A stretch of DNA of 64,000 bases, from positions 107,236 to 171,235 of the forward strand of contig NZ_JAQOSP010000063.1 in assembly GCF_030068475.1 (NCBI RefSeq), given 5' to 3'. The position numbers and the translations under genes were made by a program. Positions 9,730-18,172 of this stretch are shown here, piece after piece (positions within the stretch are counted from its first letter, which is position 1; each line of letters starts with the position of its first letter). The notes beneath the pieces are model-generated. The model made no database searches, was not told the origin of the DNA, and was given only the letters and a program-made list of their open reading frames with translations. Source of the DNA: Roseofilum acuticapitatum BLCC-M154. GTDB taxonomy: Bacteria; Cyanobacteriota; Cyanobacteriia; Cyanobacteriales; Desertifilaceae.

Positions 9730-10136
9730 TGTTTCACCTCTACAGTTTCTACATCCACAACCAATAGATTGAGCGGCAGGTCTCGGATAACCAATTGGCC
9801 AATCGGCTCTTGGAATAGCTCATTGTACACCTGGGTACTCACCGCTAGATAGAGCTGTCTCTCTGGATCAACCTGTGCTAAAAGTAGTCGATACAGCGTA
9901 TATTGGCCCATAGCTTGTTCAAGTTCAGCAATGGGGGATTTGCCTCGTAGTTCCTTAATCTCGATGGCAATGCGGTACTTATCACGCTCGGCTCCGATAA
10001 ACTGTCCGGTTATTCCTAAGTCTACAAACAAAAATCGCTCCCCATAGGAGATCACATAGGGATCATCGGTAATTATCCACCCCTCTTTTTGTAGAGCAGC
10101 TTTAACCTGAGCGTGAATGGCATCTCTAGAGGGCAT
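9711..10136 (-). CDS. xisH: XisH-like fdxN element excision controlling factor
   Basis: 141 residues with a PD-(D/E)XK-like core: FVDLGITG, then IAIEIKEL (Glu-x-Lys), followed by the family phrases SPIAELEQAMGQY and YLAVSTQVY. The fold suggests a nuclease-like protein, but activity is not shown by sequence alone. It is the first gene of a two-gene unit with xisI. It starts 13 bp from repeat copy B, so it may be transcribed from the captured dapL promoter region. Confidence 0.93.
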   Translation of the reverse strand: MPSRDAIHAQVKAALQKEGWIITDDPYVISYGERFLFVDLGITGQFIGAERDKYRIAIEIKELRGKSPIAELEQAMGQYTLYRLLLAQVDPERQLYLAVSTQVYNELFQEPIGQLVIRDLPLNLLVVDVETVEVKQWIPRL

Positions 10137-10149
10137 TACCTGAAATAAC

Positions 10150-10237
10150 TTTGAGATAATTTTCGTTAATCGTGACCATTGCGGCTTTTCTTGAGACTCT
10201 TTCTATCAGCTTAGGCGTAAACCGGTATCATAGGAAG
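10150..10237. repeat. 88-bp direct repeat, copy B (xisH upstream)
   Basis: A second copy of the dapL 5' end, differing from copy A at two positions. It keeps the dapL start codon context (a ten-codon stub) on the minus strand and a TATGAT at 10227-10232. It lies directly upstream of xisH. Confidence 0.95.
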
Positions 10238-10275
10238 TGCTGTAATCAGAGTGTTGGGTTAAATTACCAGAGCCG

Positions 10276-10791
10276 ATGAATTATCTAGTTGCCGTATTGC
10301 GCGATCGCATTCAAGCCGAAGGAGTCTACTGTGCCTTAGAAAAAGGAGGCTTACCCACAAACCAAGTGAACATCTTAGGCAAAGGTTACAAAAGTGCCGA
10401 TGAGTTTGGCCTAATCAACCCTAACCAAGCTGCTCAAAAACAAGCCCAACTGATGGCGACTTGGTTAGTCCCCTTTGGTTTTTTTGGTGGCGTTACCTTT
10501 AGTGTTATTTCTGGCCTCAATACTTTTGCCTGGGCTGGCGAAATCGGCAATCATATTGTGGGCGGACTTTTAGGTGCTGCTTCCGGTGGCTTAGGAGCCT
10601 TATTTGTGGGCGGTGGTGTAGGTTTAATTAGTGGTAGTGGCGATGCACTGCCCTATCGCAACCGCTTACAAGAAGGCAAGTATTTAATTGTGGTACAAGG
10701 TTCTAGTAGTCTGATTGAACAAGCGACGATTATTATTCGTCCCTTTGAACCAGAAAGTTTACAAGGCTATACTGCGCCTAATCCTTCCTAA
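10276..10791 (+). CDS. Conserved cyanobacterial membrane protein, unknown function
   Basis: 171 residues. The N-terminal 50 residues look like a small alpha/beta domain (MNYLVAVLRDRIQAEGV). Two Gly/Ala-rich hydrophobic segments follow at about 62-82 and 92-118 (HIVGGLLGAASGGLGALFVGG). The C-terminal part is again beta-like (YLIVVQGSSSLIEQATIII). Gly-rich membrane hairpins flanked by such domains occur in stress-related small membrane proteins, but no function is assigned. It is followed 3 bp later by a GNAT gene, so the two probably form one transcript. Confidence 0.7.
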   Translation: MNYLVAVLRDRIQAEGVYCALEKGGLPTNQVNILGKGYKSADEFGLINPNQAAQKQAQLMATWLVPFGFFGGVTFSVISGLNTFAWAGEIGNHIVGGLLGAASGGLGALFVGGGVGLISGSGDALPYRNRLQEGKYLIVVQGSSSLIEQATIIIRPFEPESLQGYTAPNPS

Positions 10792-10794
10792 AAT

Positions 10795-11244
10795 ATGAGA
10801 ATGCTGAAAGTTATTGCAGCCCATGAAGCACAAGAGCTAATCGCAGAACTGGATATCTATCTCCAGGGGTTTTATCCTGATGAAAGTAATCATTTAGATT
10901 CTGTGGATGTTCTCTCTCAAGAGAATGTCCACATGATTGGAGCTTTTGTGGAGGGTGAATTAGCGGGAATTGGTGCAGTTAAAGTATTAGATGATTATGG
11001 CGAGATGAAGCGCTTGTATGTTAAGCCGGAGTTTAGAGGTCAAGGGTTAGCTCGGATGCTCATGGGTGAGTTGGAAAAGCATCTGATTAACTTGGGAATG
11101 GGTGAGGCAAAGTTAGAAACGGGTATTTATCAAACTGAAGCGATTGCCCTATATCGTAAATTGGGTTATGTGAATTGTCTTCCTTTTGGAGATTATGGCC
11201 CAGATCCTTACAGTGTGTATATGGTTAAAAGAATATATCGCTAG
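10795..11244 (+). CDS. GNAT family N-acetyltransferase
   Basis: 149 residues. It has GNAT motif A: LYVKPEFRGQGLARMLMGEL, with the acetyl-CoA loop R-G-Q-G-L-A, then the motif B-like YQTEAIALYRKLGY. A second in-frame ATG at 10801 is possible; spacing does not decide between them. It lies 3 bp downstream of the membrane protein gene. The substrate is unknown. It most resembles small-molecule or amino-acid acetyltransferases of the PhnO/YjcF type. Confidence 0.88.
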   Translation: MRMLKVIAAHEAQELIAELDIYLQGFYPDESNHLDSVDVLSQENVHMIGAFVEGELAGIGAVKVLDDYGEMKRLYVKPEFRGQGLARMLMGELEKHLINLGMGEAKLETGIYQTEAIALYRKLGYVNCLPFGDYGPDPYSVYMVKRIYR

Positions 11245-11308
11245 TCTAAATGATAGTCATTCCAATTGATTTCTGTACATTGAGATGATTGCATCTAGAG
11301 TTATATTC

Positions 11309-11470
11309 TGTAGGGGTTTTAAGACGCAGATGAATTTAGAGTTGAAGGAGTGCGTAGCGCAGCGTGTTCGCAGGACAAACATCTTGCTCGCTGCCTTTCT
11401 GTAGCGAGCGAGACGCTCGCACTCCTTACAGCCGTTAAATACCCGATCGTAGTTCAATGAAACCCCTACA
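11309..11470. repeat. MITE-like 162-bp element with 11-bp inverted ends
   Basis: TGTAGGGGTTT (11309) is matched by AAACCCCTACA (11460-11470). Inside are GC-rich hairpins of the dispersed family built on GCGAGCGAGACGCTCGC. No coding capacity is visible. The element sits between the GNAT and AraC genes. The remaining gap to 11565 holds another hairpin repeat. Confidence 0.65.
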
Positions 11471-11486
11471 AGATTAGCACTCCGAG

Positions 11487-11549
11487 AGGGACTTCTGCTC
11501 CCCTTCTCCTGCGGGAGAAGGGGCTGGGGGATGAGGGGCAGCCATTGCA
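11487..11549. repeat. Dispersed hairpin repeat
   Basis: CCCCTTCTCC (11500) pairs with GGAGAAGGGG (to 11523), followed by GGGGGATGAGGGGCAGCCATTG. A related sequence occurs at 43737-43846, so this is a small intergenic repeat family. It lies downstream of the AraC gene. Confidence 0.5.
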
Positions 11550-11565
11550 TAATTCATTATAAATC

Positions 11566-12420
11566 CTAACTATTCCGATAGGCTTTGGGAGTCATCCCGG
11601 TGACTTGTCGGAACTGTTTGCTGAGATGACTATGGCTGCTGAAGCCACAATCTAAGGCAATTTCGATAATGGATCGATCGCCGGATTTGAGGATCTGTTT
11701 GGCTCGTTCAATCCGTTGCTGAATTACATATTGATGGGGGGATAGGCCGATGGATTGCTTGAATAAACGGCTAAAATGGAATGGACTCATGTTGAGTAAT
11801 TGAGCTAGATTTTTCAGTTGAATGGGTTGATCGAGATGGGCATCAATGTAATCTAAAATTCGTTGCAGTTGGCGAGGGGGTAACCCTCCCTCATAAACGG
11901 GTAATTGGGGTTGAATAGTGGCATGATGGCGAAGAAAATTGATGGCTAAAACATGGGTCAGGGAATCTAGATACAGGGGGCTGGTTAATTCGGGTTGTTG
12001 GGATTCAGCAAGCAGCATTTTGGCGATCGCCTCTAGGGGAGAATGGCGTACCTGAAACTGCGGTATAATTTGCAGGCGATCGCTATCTTGACTCAGAGTT
12101 TCCCTCGCCACATCGCGCAAAAAGCGATCGCTCACCTGAAGGCACAAGCAATCTTCCTCCCCTTCCCATCGCACAAACAAAGGGGTATTCGCAGGCGTAA
12201 TTAACAGATCTCCGGCACGATACAGCCCCCGGTAAGTCTTGCCATCTTGGGACTGCATATACTCAATGGGACGGGGCGAAAGAGAGATAAATAAGCTATG
12301 CTCATCCCGGAAATGACAACTCCCTTCCCCAGTAGGGTTCTGGAGTCGGGTAACTTGAACCCTCTCCTGATGCTCAGACCAGTCATGATTTTCAACAGGT
12401 GATAGAGCATGATTTTGCAT
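11566..12420 (-). CDS. AraC family transcriptional regulator
   Basis: 284 residues. The N-terminal about 170 residues form a cupin-like sensor (GDLLITPANTPLFVRWEG). The C-terminal 100 residues hold two helix-turn-helix motifs: LKNLAQLLNMSPFHFSRLFK and IIEIALDCGFSSHSHLSKQF, followed by the family ending TGMTPKAYR. It is divergent from an MFS carrier gene with a gap of about 140 bp, so it may regulate that carrier. No ligand can be inferred. Confidence 0.9.
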   Translation of the reverse strand: MQNHALSPVENHDWSEHQERVQVTRLQNPTGEGSCHFRDEHSLFISLSPRPIEYMQSQDGKTYRGLYRAGDLLITPANTPLFVRWEGEEDCLCLQVSDRFLRDVARETLSQDSDRLQIIPQFQVRHSPLEAIAKMLLAESQQPELTSPLYLDSLTHVLAINFLRHHATIQPQLPVYEGGLPPRQLQRILDYIDAHLDQPIQLKNLAQLLNMSPFHFSRLFKQSIGLSPHQYVIQQRIERAKQILKSGDRSIIEIALDCGFSSHSHLSKQFRQVTGMTPKAYRNS

Positions 12421-12558
12421 CTTGACGAACCCAGTAAGCGTTGTGTCGATATTATAGTCTACTCGACTGAATTGGCTTCCCGGTTAATCCCCTGCTTCCC
12501 TGTACCGACTTTACCCTTTAGCTTTGAGTTAAAATAGGGATCAAGTCGTTAACCCCCT

Positions 12559-13884
12559 ATGCGAGTGACCCCCCTATCCCCCATTGAAGCCGCCCAAGAT
12601 CGGCAAGCTCATCCAACAATTTCTAGCGTAAATAATACCAAAACCGTGATTCTGGCCGGTGTGGTAGGTAATGCAATTGAATGGTATGACTTTGCCCTTT
12701 ATGGCTATTTAGCCCCCATTATTTCCCTACTCTTTTTCCCCCATAGTAATGAACTGGTCTCTCTGCTAGAAACCTATGGTGTATTTGCAGCCGGGTTTAT
12801 TATGCGACCTATTGGGGCAGGAGTTTTCGGTTATATCGGCGATCGCGTCAGTCGCCGTACTGAACTCTTTATTTCCGTCATCTTAATGGCAATTCCCACA
12901 TTCTGCTTAGGTCTCTTACCCACCTATAACCAGATCGGCATTGCCGCCCCAATCATTTTAATTTTACTCAGATTAGTACAAGGATTATCCGTCGGCGGAG
13001 AATTCACTGGATCGATCACCTATTTAGCTGAAACTGCACCCCAAACTCGGCGCGGGTTCACCACCAGCTTTGTCAGTGTTGGGGCTACCACCGGTTTCTT
13101 GTTAGGCTTAGGGATAGTGACGCTCCTCACCCATCTCCTCTCTGACACCACCCTATATACCTGGGGGTGGCGCTTACCCTTCTTATTTGGCGGTATCTTA
13201 GGATTAATGGGACTCTACATTCGGACCAATCTCCCTGATTCACAAATCTTCGAGGAACACCAGGAAGAAAGGCAAGTTCCCCTACTCAATGCCCTGAGAA
13301 AATCCCTATTACCCATGTTGCAAGCCATGTGTTATGCCGGAGGCTATAATTCGGTTTATTACATTATCATCATCTATCTTCCGACCTACTTGGATCGGTT
13401 TACGGATATGCCCCGTAGTAGTGTTTTAGCCGTCAATGTAGTTGCCCTGAGTATCATGATCGCCCTGATTCCGCTCTTGGGTTGGGTATCCGATAGTGCC
13501 CTACGGCGTAAATCCTTATTATTGTTGGCAATCCTGGGTATGGGATTATTGAGTGTTCCTGGATTTTGGCTGTTGTTGCAACCCAATCATTATGAAGTAG
13601 GGTTGGCTCAGATGTTATTGGCGATCGCCATTTCCCCCTTATTGGCTACCTCTCCAGCGATGATGGTAGAACTCTTTCCCACAGAGACTCGCCTGAGTGC
13701 CTATTCTATTTCGTATAATCTAGGCGCAAGTATTATGGGGGGAACTTCTCTATTGGTGTGTACCTGGCTGATTAATATCAGTGGGAATATTTATGCCCCT
13801 GCCCTTTATTTAATGATCAGTGCTGCGATCGCTGCGATCGCCTTGGCATTTATGAGCGATCGCAGCCGCGAACCCTTACTCTAA
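12559..13884 (+). CDS. MFS transporter, metabolite:H+ symporter type
   Basis: 441 residues, about twelve membrane segments. It shows the MHS/ProP-type hallmark IEWYDFALYGYLAP in helix 1, GYIGDRVSRR in the first cytoplasmic loop, and LRLVQGLSVGGEFTG in helix 4. Family members import organic acids, proline, betaine or shikimate with protons; the actual substrate is not evident. No ribosome site precedes the ATG at 12559, and a GTG at 12565 is also possible. A TAAAAT hexamer near 12532 could be a -10 box. It is divergent from the AraC regulator. Confidence 0.88.
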   Translation: MRVTPLSPIEAAQDRQAHPTISSVNNTKTVILAGVVGNAIEWYDFALYGYLAPIISLLFFPHSNELVSLLETYGVFAAGFIMRPIGAGVFGYIGDRVSRRTELFISVILMAIPTFCLGLLPTYNQIGIAAPIILILLRLVQGLSVGGEFTGSITYLAETAPQTRRGFTTSFVSVGATTGFLLGLGIVTLLTHLLSDTTLYTWGWRLPFLFGGILGLMGLYIRTNLPDSQIFEEHQEERQVPLLNALRKSLLPMLQAMCYAGGYNSVYYIIIIYLPTYLDRFTDMPRSSVLAVNVVALSIMIALIPLLGWVSDSALRRKSLLLLAILGMGLLSVPGFWLLLQPNHYEVGLAQMLLAIAISPLLATSPAMMVELFPTETRLSAYSISYNLGASIMGGTSLLVCTWLINISGNIYAPALYLMISAAIAAIALAFMSDRSREPLL

Positions 13885-14016
13885 TAAACCTCATAACGTC
13901 CAATTTCCAGCAACCATTCAATTAACCGCAAGATTGTACAAGTATCGCAAGAATAGCAGAGTAGAAACTCCATTGCTTTCCTAAGCTAGAGATGTTGGTA
14001 TTCAGAGCAAACAATC

Positions 14017-14649
14017 ATGAAACTGGTTATTTTTGGAGCAACGGGTAGTGTCGGTCAGCACGTGGTAAAACAATCTCTAGAAGCAGGATACAGCGTTACC
14101 GCCTTTGCTCGCAATCCTAATAAACTGAATATTAAGCACCCTAATCTTAGATTATTTCCCGGAGATGTGATGGATCGGGGAGCCGTCGAACAAGCTGTGC
14201 AAGGACAAGATGCCGTCATCTGCACCCTAGGTTCCGGGCAAAAACTCACGGGAACCGTGCGATCGCAGGGAACTCGGCACATTTTGCAAGCCATGAAAAA
14301 AACGGGAGTACGACGGTTGATCTGTCAGACGACTCTAGGAGTAGGAGATAGCTGGGGAAGTCTTGATTTTTACTGGAAGTACATCATGTTTGGATTGATC
14401 TTGCGGAATGTATTTGCCGATCATGAACGGCAAGAGGAGGATGTGCTACAAAGTGATTTAGATTGGACGATTGTGCGTCCCGGTGCTTTTGTCGAGGGCG
14501 ATCGCACGGGTGATTATCGTCATGGGTTCCCTGGTACAGATCGGAGTTCAAAATTGCAAATTTCACGGGCAGATGTAGCCGATTTTATCCTCAAGCAAGT
14601 CAATGATTCTAACCTCTATCTCCATCAAACCCCCAGCTTATCTTACTAA
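14017..14649 (+). CDS. NAD(P)-binding atypical SDR (NmrA-like)
   Basis: 210 residues. The N-terminal nucleotide-binding loop is FGATGSVGQHV. The core follows the atypical short-chain dehydrogenase layout with DAVICTLGSG and a YxxxK-less active region, ending in DWTIVRPGAF and ADVADFIL. Related proteins are flavin or biliverdin reductases and NAD(P)H-sensing proteins; no specific reaction is assigned. It stands alone and is followed by tandem hairpin repeats. Confidence 0.85.
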   Translation: MKLVIFGATGSVGQHVVKQSLEAGYSVTAFARNPNKLNIKHPNLRLFPGDVMDRGAVEQAVQGQDAVICTLGSGQKLTGTVRSQGTRHILQAMKKTGVRRLICQTTLGVGDSWGSLDFYWKYIMFGLILRNVFADHERQEEDVLQSDLDWTIVRPGAFVEGDRTGDYRHGFPGTDRSSKLQISRADVADFILKQVNDSNLYLHQTPSLSY

Positions 14650-14669
14650 AATAGTGCATTAGGTTTTCG

Positions 14670-14769
14670 GGAGTGCGAGCGTCTCGCTCGCTAGGGTACA
14701 CAACAGCGAGCAAGATGCTCGCACTCCTGTTTGGACAACAGCGAGCAAGATGCTCGCACTCCTGTTTGG
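14670..14769. repeat. Hairpin repeat with perfect 35-bp tandem duplication
   Basis: A hairpin GCGAGCG-TCT-CGCTCGC is followed by two identical 35-bp units (14700-14734 and 14735-14769), each containing GCGAGCA-AGA-TGCTCGC. The same GC-rich hairpin family appears at 11380-11430 and inside the elements at 55652 and 63862. The array ends 13 bp before the putative -10 box of the next gene. Confidence 0.85.
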
Positions 14770-14782
14770 TTTTGTAGTAGTG

Positions 14783-14788
14783 TATAAT
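14783..14788 (+). promoter_or_regulatory. Putative -10 box of the methyltransferase gene
   Basis: TATAAT lies 25 bp before the ATG at 14813, inside an imperfect inverted repeat (GTGTATAATTATTACAC) that could be an operator. No convincing -35 hexamer is seen; the tandem hairpins occupy that position. Confidence 0.4.
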
Positions 14789-14812
14789 TATTACACACCA
14801 AAGAGATTTACT

Positions 14813-15436
14813 ATGGCACAATCAACCCAATTTTGGGACAAGATCGCCGAAGGTTATGCCCAACAACCGATCGCCGATGAAGCATCCTACCAGAAGAAAC
14901 TAGAAGTTACTCGTGGCTATTTTCGCCCCGATATGGAAGTGCTGGAAATTGGCTGCGGTACGGGTTCAACCGCTCTCATCCATGCTCCCTATGTCAAACA
15001 GATTCGCGCTATTGACTTTTCTGCTCAGATGATTGCGATCGCCCAAGAAAAAGCCGCCAATCAAAACATTACCAATGTCACCTTTGAACAAGCCAGCATT
15101 GAGGACTTAAATATTCCCCCCCAAACCTTGGATATGGTCTTGGGTTTAAGTATTTTACATCTCCTAGAAGATAAAGAAGCTACTATTGCCCAAGTTTATC
15201 AGATGCTTAAACCTGGCGGACTGTTTGTCACCAGCACAAGTTGCCTCGGAGATTCCATGTTCTGGTTTAAGCTCATTGTTCCCCTATGCAGAATGTTGGG
15301 CTTTTTGCCTTTAGTTAAAATTTTTACAATTAAAGAGTTAACAGAAAGCTTAACGAATGCTGGATTAACTATCGATTACCAATGGCAACCCAGCAAAAAT
15401 AAAGCGGTTTTTATAGTCGCTAAAAAACCCAATTAG
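14813..15436 (+). CDS. Class I SAM-dependent methyltransferase
   Basis: 207 residues from the ATG at 14813; an upstream in-frame start would read through repeat DNA and is rejected. Motif I is VLEIGCGTGSTAL, the second acidic position is in IRAIDFSAQM, and the later LDMVLGLSILHLL corresponds to motif II/III. It belongs to the methyltransf_11/25 group (UbiE-like fold). The hydrophobic, Trp/Phe-rich C-terminal part suggests a lipophilic substrate, but none can be named. It is followed by pyrC 21 bp downstream, possibly co-transcribed. Confidence 0.88.
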   Translation: MAQSTQFWDKIAEGYAQQPIADEASYQKKLEVTRGYFRPDMEVLEIGCGTGSTALIHAPYVKQIRAIDFSAQMIAIAQEKAANQNITNVTFEQASIEDLNIPPQTLDMVLGLSILHLLEDKEATIAQVYQMLKPGGLFVTSTSCLGDSMFWFKLIVPLCRMLGFLPLVKIFTIKELTESLTNAGLTIDYQWQPSKNKAVFIVAKKPN

Positions 15437-15457
15437 GATTCATTTCTAGACAACCTG

Positions 15458-16492
15458 ATGCAACACCTTACCCTCACTCGACCTGATGATTGGCATCTCC
15501 ATCTGCGCGATGGTGATGCGCTCAAAGCCGTTTTACCTCATACGGTGCGACAGTTTGCCCGTGGGATTATTATGCCCAATTTGAAGCCCCCGGTGCGATC
15601 GCTCGCCGATGCTGCGGCTTATCGCGATCGCATTCTAGCAGCCATTCCAGAGGGCAAACAGTTTGAGCCACTCATGACCCTTTATCTCACCGATAATACT
15701 CGGCCAGAAGAGATCCTGAAAGCAAAGGATTCGGGGTTTGTAAAAGCCGTCAAATACTACCCCTCCGGTGCAACAACCCATTCAGAATTAGGGGTTACAG
15801 ATATTGCTAAGTGCGATCGCGTCTTTGAAACCATGGAACAAGTCAACCTCCCCCTACTACTCCACGGAGAAGTCACCGATCCAGACGTAGACATATTCGA
15901 TCGCGAAAAAGTCTTCATCGAAAAACATTTAATGCCCCTCAGACAGCGCTTTCCCCAACTGCCCGTCGTCCTCGAACACATCACCACCTCTGATGCCGTT
16001 GAATATGTCCTCAACACTGACAACATCGGCGCAACTCTTACGCCCCAACATCTCCTCTTTAACCGCAATCGTATCTTCAAAGGCGGTATTAATCCCCACT
16101 TTTATTGCTTGCCCATCTTAAAACGAGAAATTCATCGTCAGGCTCTCCTCAAAGCCGCCACCTCCGGCAATCCCAAATTTTTCCTCGGCACAGATAGCGC
16201 CCCCCATACCCGCACCAGTAAAGAAAGTTCTTGTGGTTGTGCCGGCTGCTTTTCTGCTCTACATGCTATGGAATTATACGCAGAAGCTTTTGAAAGTGTG
16301 AATGCCCTGGATAAACTCGAAGCCTTTGCCAGTTTCTACGGGCCAGATTTTTATCAACTCCCCCGCAATACCGAACAAATTACCTTAACTCAAACTACCT
16401 GGACAATTCCCGATGAAGTCCCCTTTACCGAATCAGGATTAGTTCCCTTAAGGGCAGGGCAAAAGATGACCTGGAAAATGCAGCAAAGTTAA
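15458..16492 (+). CDS. pyrC: Dihydroorotase
   Basis: 344 residues of the class II (E. coli type) family. Metal ligands are visible: His13 and His15 in WHLHLRDG, the carboxylated Lys99 in VKYYPSG, His136 in LLHGEV, His174 in VLEHITT and Asp246 in GTDSAPH. The enzyme cyclises N-carbamoylaspartate in pyrimidine synthesis. All catalytic positions are intact and the length is typical. Confidence 0.96.
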   Translation: MQHLTLTRPDDWHLHLRDGDALKAVLPHTVRQFARGIIMPNLKPPVRSLADAAAYRDRILAAIPEGKQFEPLMTLYLTDNTRPEEILKAKDSGFVKAVKYYPSGATTHSELGVTDIAKCDRVFETMEQVNLPLLLHGEVTDPDVDIFDREKVFIEKHLMPLRQRFPQLPVVLEHITTSDAVEYVLNTDNIGATLTPQHLLFNRNRIFKGGINPHFYCLPILKREIHRQALLKAATSGNPKFFLGTDSAPHTRTSKESSCGCAGCFSALHAMELYAEAFESVNALDKLEAFASFYGPDFYQLPRNTEQITLTQTTWTIPDEVPFTESGLVPLRAGQKMTWKMQQS

Positions 16493-16667
16493 AGATCTAG
16501 ATCGGGCTTTGAGTAGAAATACCAGAAATGATAGAAGCGCGATCGCCATTTGTAGACCTAGATACAGTTATCTTCTCTAGACCAAGTTAAGGTCTACGGA
16601 AGCTAATCTTACCGAAAATTTCAGAATTGCATCTTGTTAGTTTTGTTTAATATGAGGATATTAAACC

Positions 16668-18104
16668 ATGTTGAGTTTTTTAAATGACTTAATTTGGGGC
16701 AAAATTTTAGTCTTTGTCCTCGTTCCCGTAGGTCTGTATTTCTCCATCCGATCGCGCTTTGTCCAATTTCGCTATTTTGGGCAAATGTTGGGCAATCTTC
16801 AAGATACATTTGCCAAAGAAGAAGGCCATCTCAGTTCCTTTCAAGCCCTGGCCTTGAGTGTAGCTGGACGGGTTGGAGGGGGCAATATTGCCGGGGTAGC
16901 CGTGGCCATTACCCTAGGGGGCCCTGGGGCTATTTTTTGGATGTGGATCATTGGCATAGTCGGCATGGCTACCAGTTTTTTTGAATGCATGATTGCCCAA
17001 GTCTTCAAAACTTCTGAACCTGACGGTTCCTATCGGGGTGGGCCAGCCTATTATATGGAGCGAGGCTTAAAACAACGTTGGATGGCAAGCCTATTTTCGA
17101 TCCTCTTACTCGCCACATTTGGCTTTGGCTTCAATGCGGTTCAGTCCTATACCGTAGCCACCTCTTTTCAAGAGACCTTTGGGTTAAGTCCCAATATTAC
17201 CGGTTTTGCCCTGATGGTGGTTCTCGGAGTAATTATTTTTGGGGGAGTCAAGCGCATTGCAGAAGTTGCAGAATACGTTGTTCCATTTATGGCTATGGGG
17301 TATTTTCTTCTCGCCTTTTTTGTGATCGTCACCAACTTGGGTGAAATTCCGGCGGTATTTGCCAGCATTATCCAAAGTGCCTTTGGGGTGAAAACGGCGA
17401 TCGCCGGAGGAGTGGGAAGTACCATTATGTATGGTATCAAACGCGGCTTATTCTCCAATGAAGCCGGTTTAGGGAGCGCTCCCAATGTAGCGGCGATCGC
17501 CTATGTCAAACATCCCGTAGAACAGGGCATTATCCAAGCTCTCAGTGTCTTCATCGATACCCTTATCCTCTGTTCCTGCACAGCCTCAGTGATCTTACTC
17601 TCTTCTGTCTATGAACCCGGTAACGACGCATTAGGCGGTGTCACCCTTACCCAACAAGCCATGGCTGAACATATGGGTTGGTGGGGTCAAGCCTTTATCA
17701 CCATTGCCCTCTTCCTGTTTGCCTTTACCTCGATTATTTATAACTACTACTTAGGCGAAAATAGTCTCAACTTCTTCAGCAACGAAAATAAAGTTCTCTT
17801 CAATGGGTTTAGAATTCTCACCCTCGCCCTAGTGATCTGGGGTGCAGTCCAAGATCTGGGAACCGTCTTTGGCTTTGCTGATGTCACCATGGGACTCTTA
17901 GCCCTGGTGAATTTAGCCGCCTTGTTAATGCTCTCTAATGTAGGGTTTGCTGTCCTCGATGATTATGATCAGCAAATCGAGAATGGAGAAACGCCGGTTT
18001 TTGTCGGCAGTCGTTTTGCTAGTCTGGCGATCGATCCTCAAGCCTGGGTTTCTGAAGCCATGAATTCTGGGGGTCTAGAAGCCGCCGATCCAGAGCTTTT
18101 ATAA
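16668..18104 (+). CDS. Alanine/glycine:cation symporter (AGCS family)
   Basis: 478 residues with about eleven membrane segments. Family signatures are ALSVAGRVGGGNIAGVA, GGPAYYMERGL and GLFSNEAGLGSAPN. It imports alanine or glycine with Na+. GAGG lies about 15 nt before the ATG. The 175-bp upstream gap was inspected for a glycine riboswitch and none was recognised. A long perfect palindrome follows the stop. Confidence 0.92.
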   Translation: MLSFLNDLIWGKILVFVLVPVGLYFSIRSRFVQFRYFGQMLGNLQDTFAKEEGHLSSFQALALSVAGRVGGGNIAGVAVAITLGGPGAIFWMWIIGIVGMATSFFECMIAQVFKTSEPDGSYRGGPAYYMERGLKQRWMASLFSILLLATFGFGFNAVQSYTVATSFQETFGLSPNITGFALMVVLGVIIFGGVKRIAEVAEYVVPFMAMGYFLLAFFVIVTNLGEIPAVFASIIQSAFGVKTAIAGGVGSTIMYGIKRGLFSNEAGLGSAPNVAAIAYVKHPVEQGIIQALSVFIDTLILCSCTASVILLSSVYEPGNDALGGVTLTQQAMAEHMGWWGQAFITIALFLFAFTSIIYNYYLGENSLNFFSNENKVLFNGFRILTLALVIWGAVQDLGTVFGFADVTMGLLALVNLAALLMLSNVGFAVLDDYDQQIENGETPVFVGSRFASLAIDPQAWVSEAMNSGGLEAADPELL

Positions 18105-18105
18105 C

Positions 18106-18140
18106 TGAGTAATGAGTCATGAGTCATGACTCATTACTCA
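18106..18140. terminator. 35-nt near-perfect palindrome between convergent genes
   Basis: TGAGTAATGAGTCATGA and its exact complement flank a single central G (17-bp stem). It begins immediately after the symporter stop and lies 33 bp from the stop of the convergent HD-domain gene. An A6 tract follows on the plus strand, not T. It may serve as a bidirectional terminator; the motif GAGTAATGAG is also a dispersed low-complexity repeat in cyanobacteria. Confidence 0.55.
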
Positions 18141-18172
18141 AAAAACATGCTTTTTACCCATTACCCATTTCC

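Noticed and set aside
11257..11550. 97-codon open frame on the minus strand
   Set aside because: It is made of MITE-like and dispersed hairpin repeat DNA and has no family resemblance or ribosome site.
16493..16667. Possible glycine riboswitch before the alanine/glycine symporter
   Set aside because: The conserved glycine aptamer cores and paired stems were not found.
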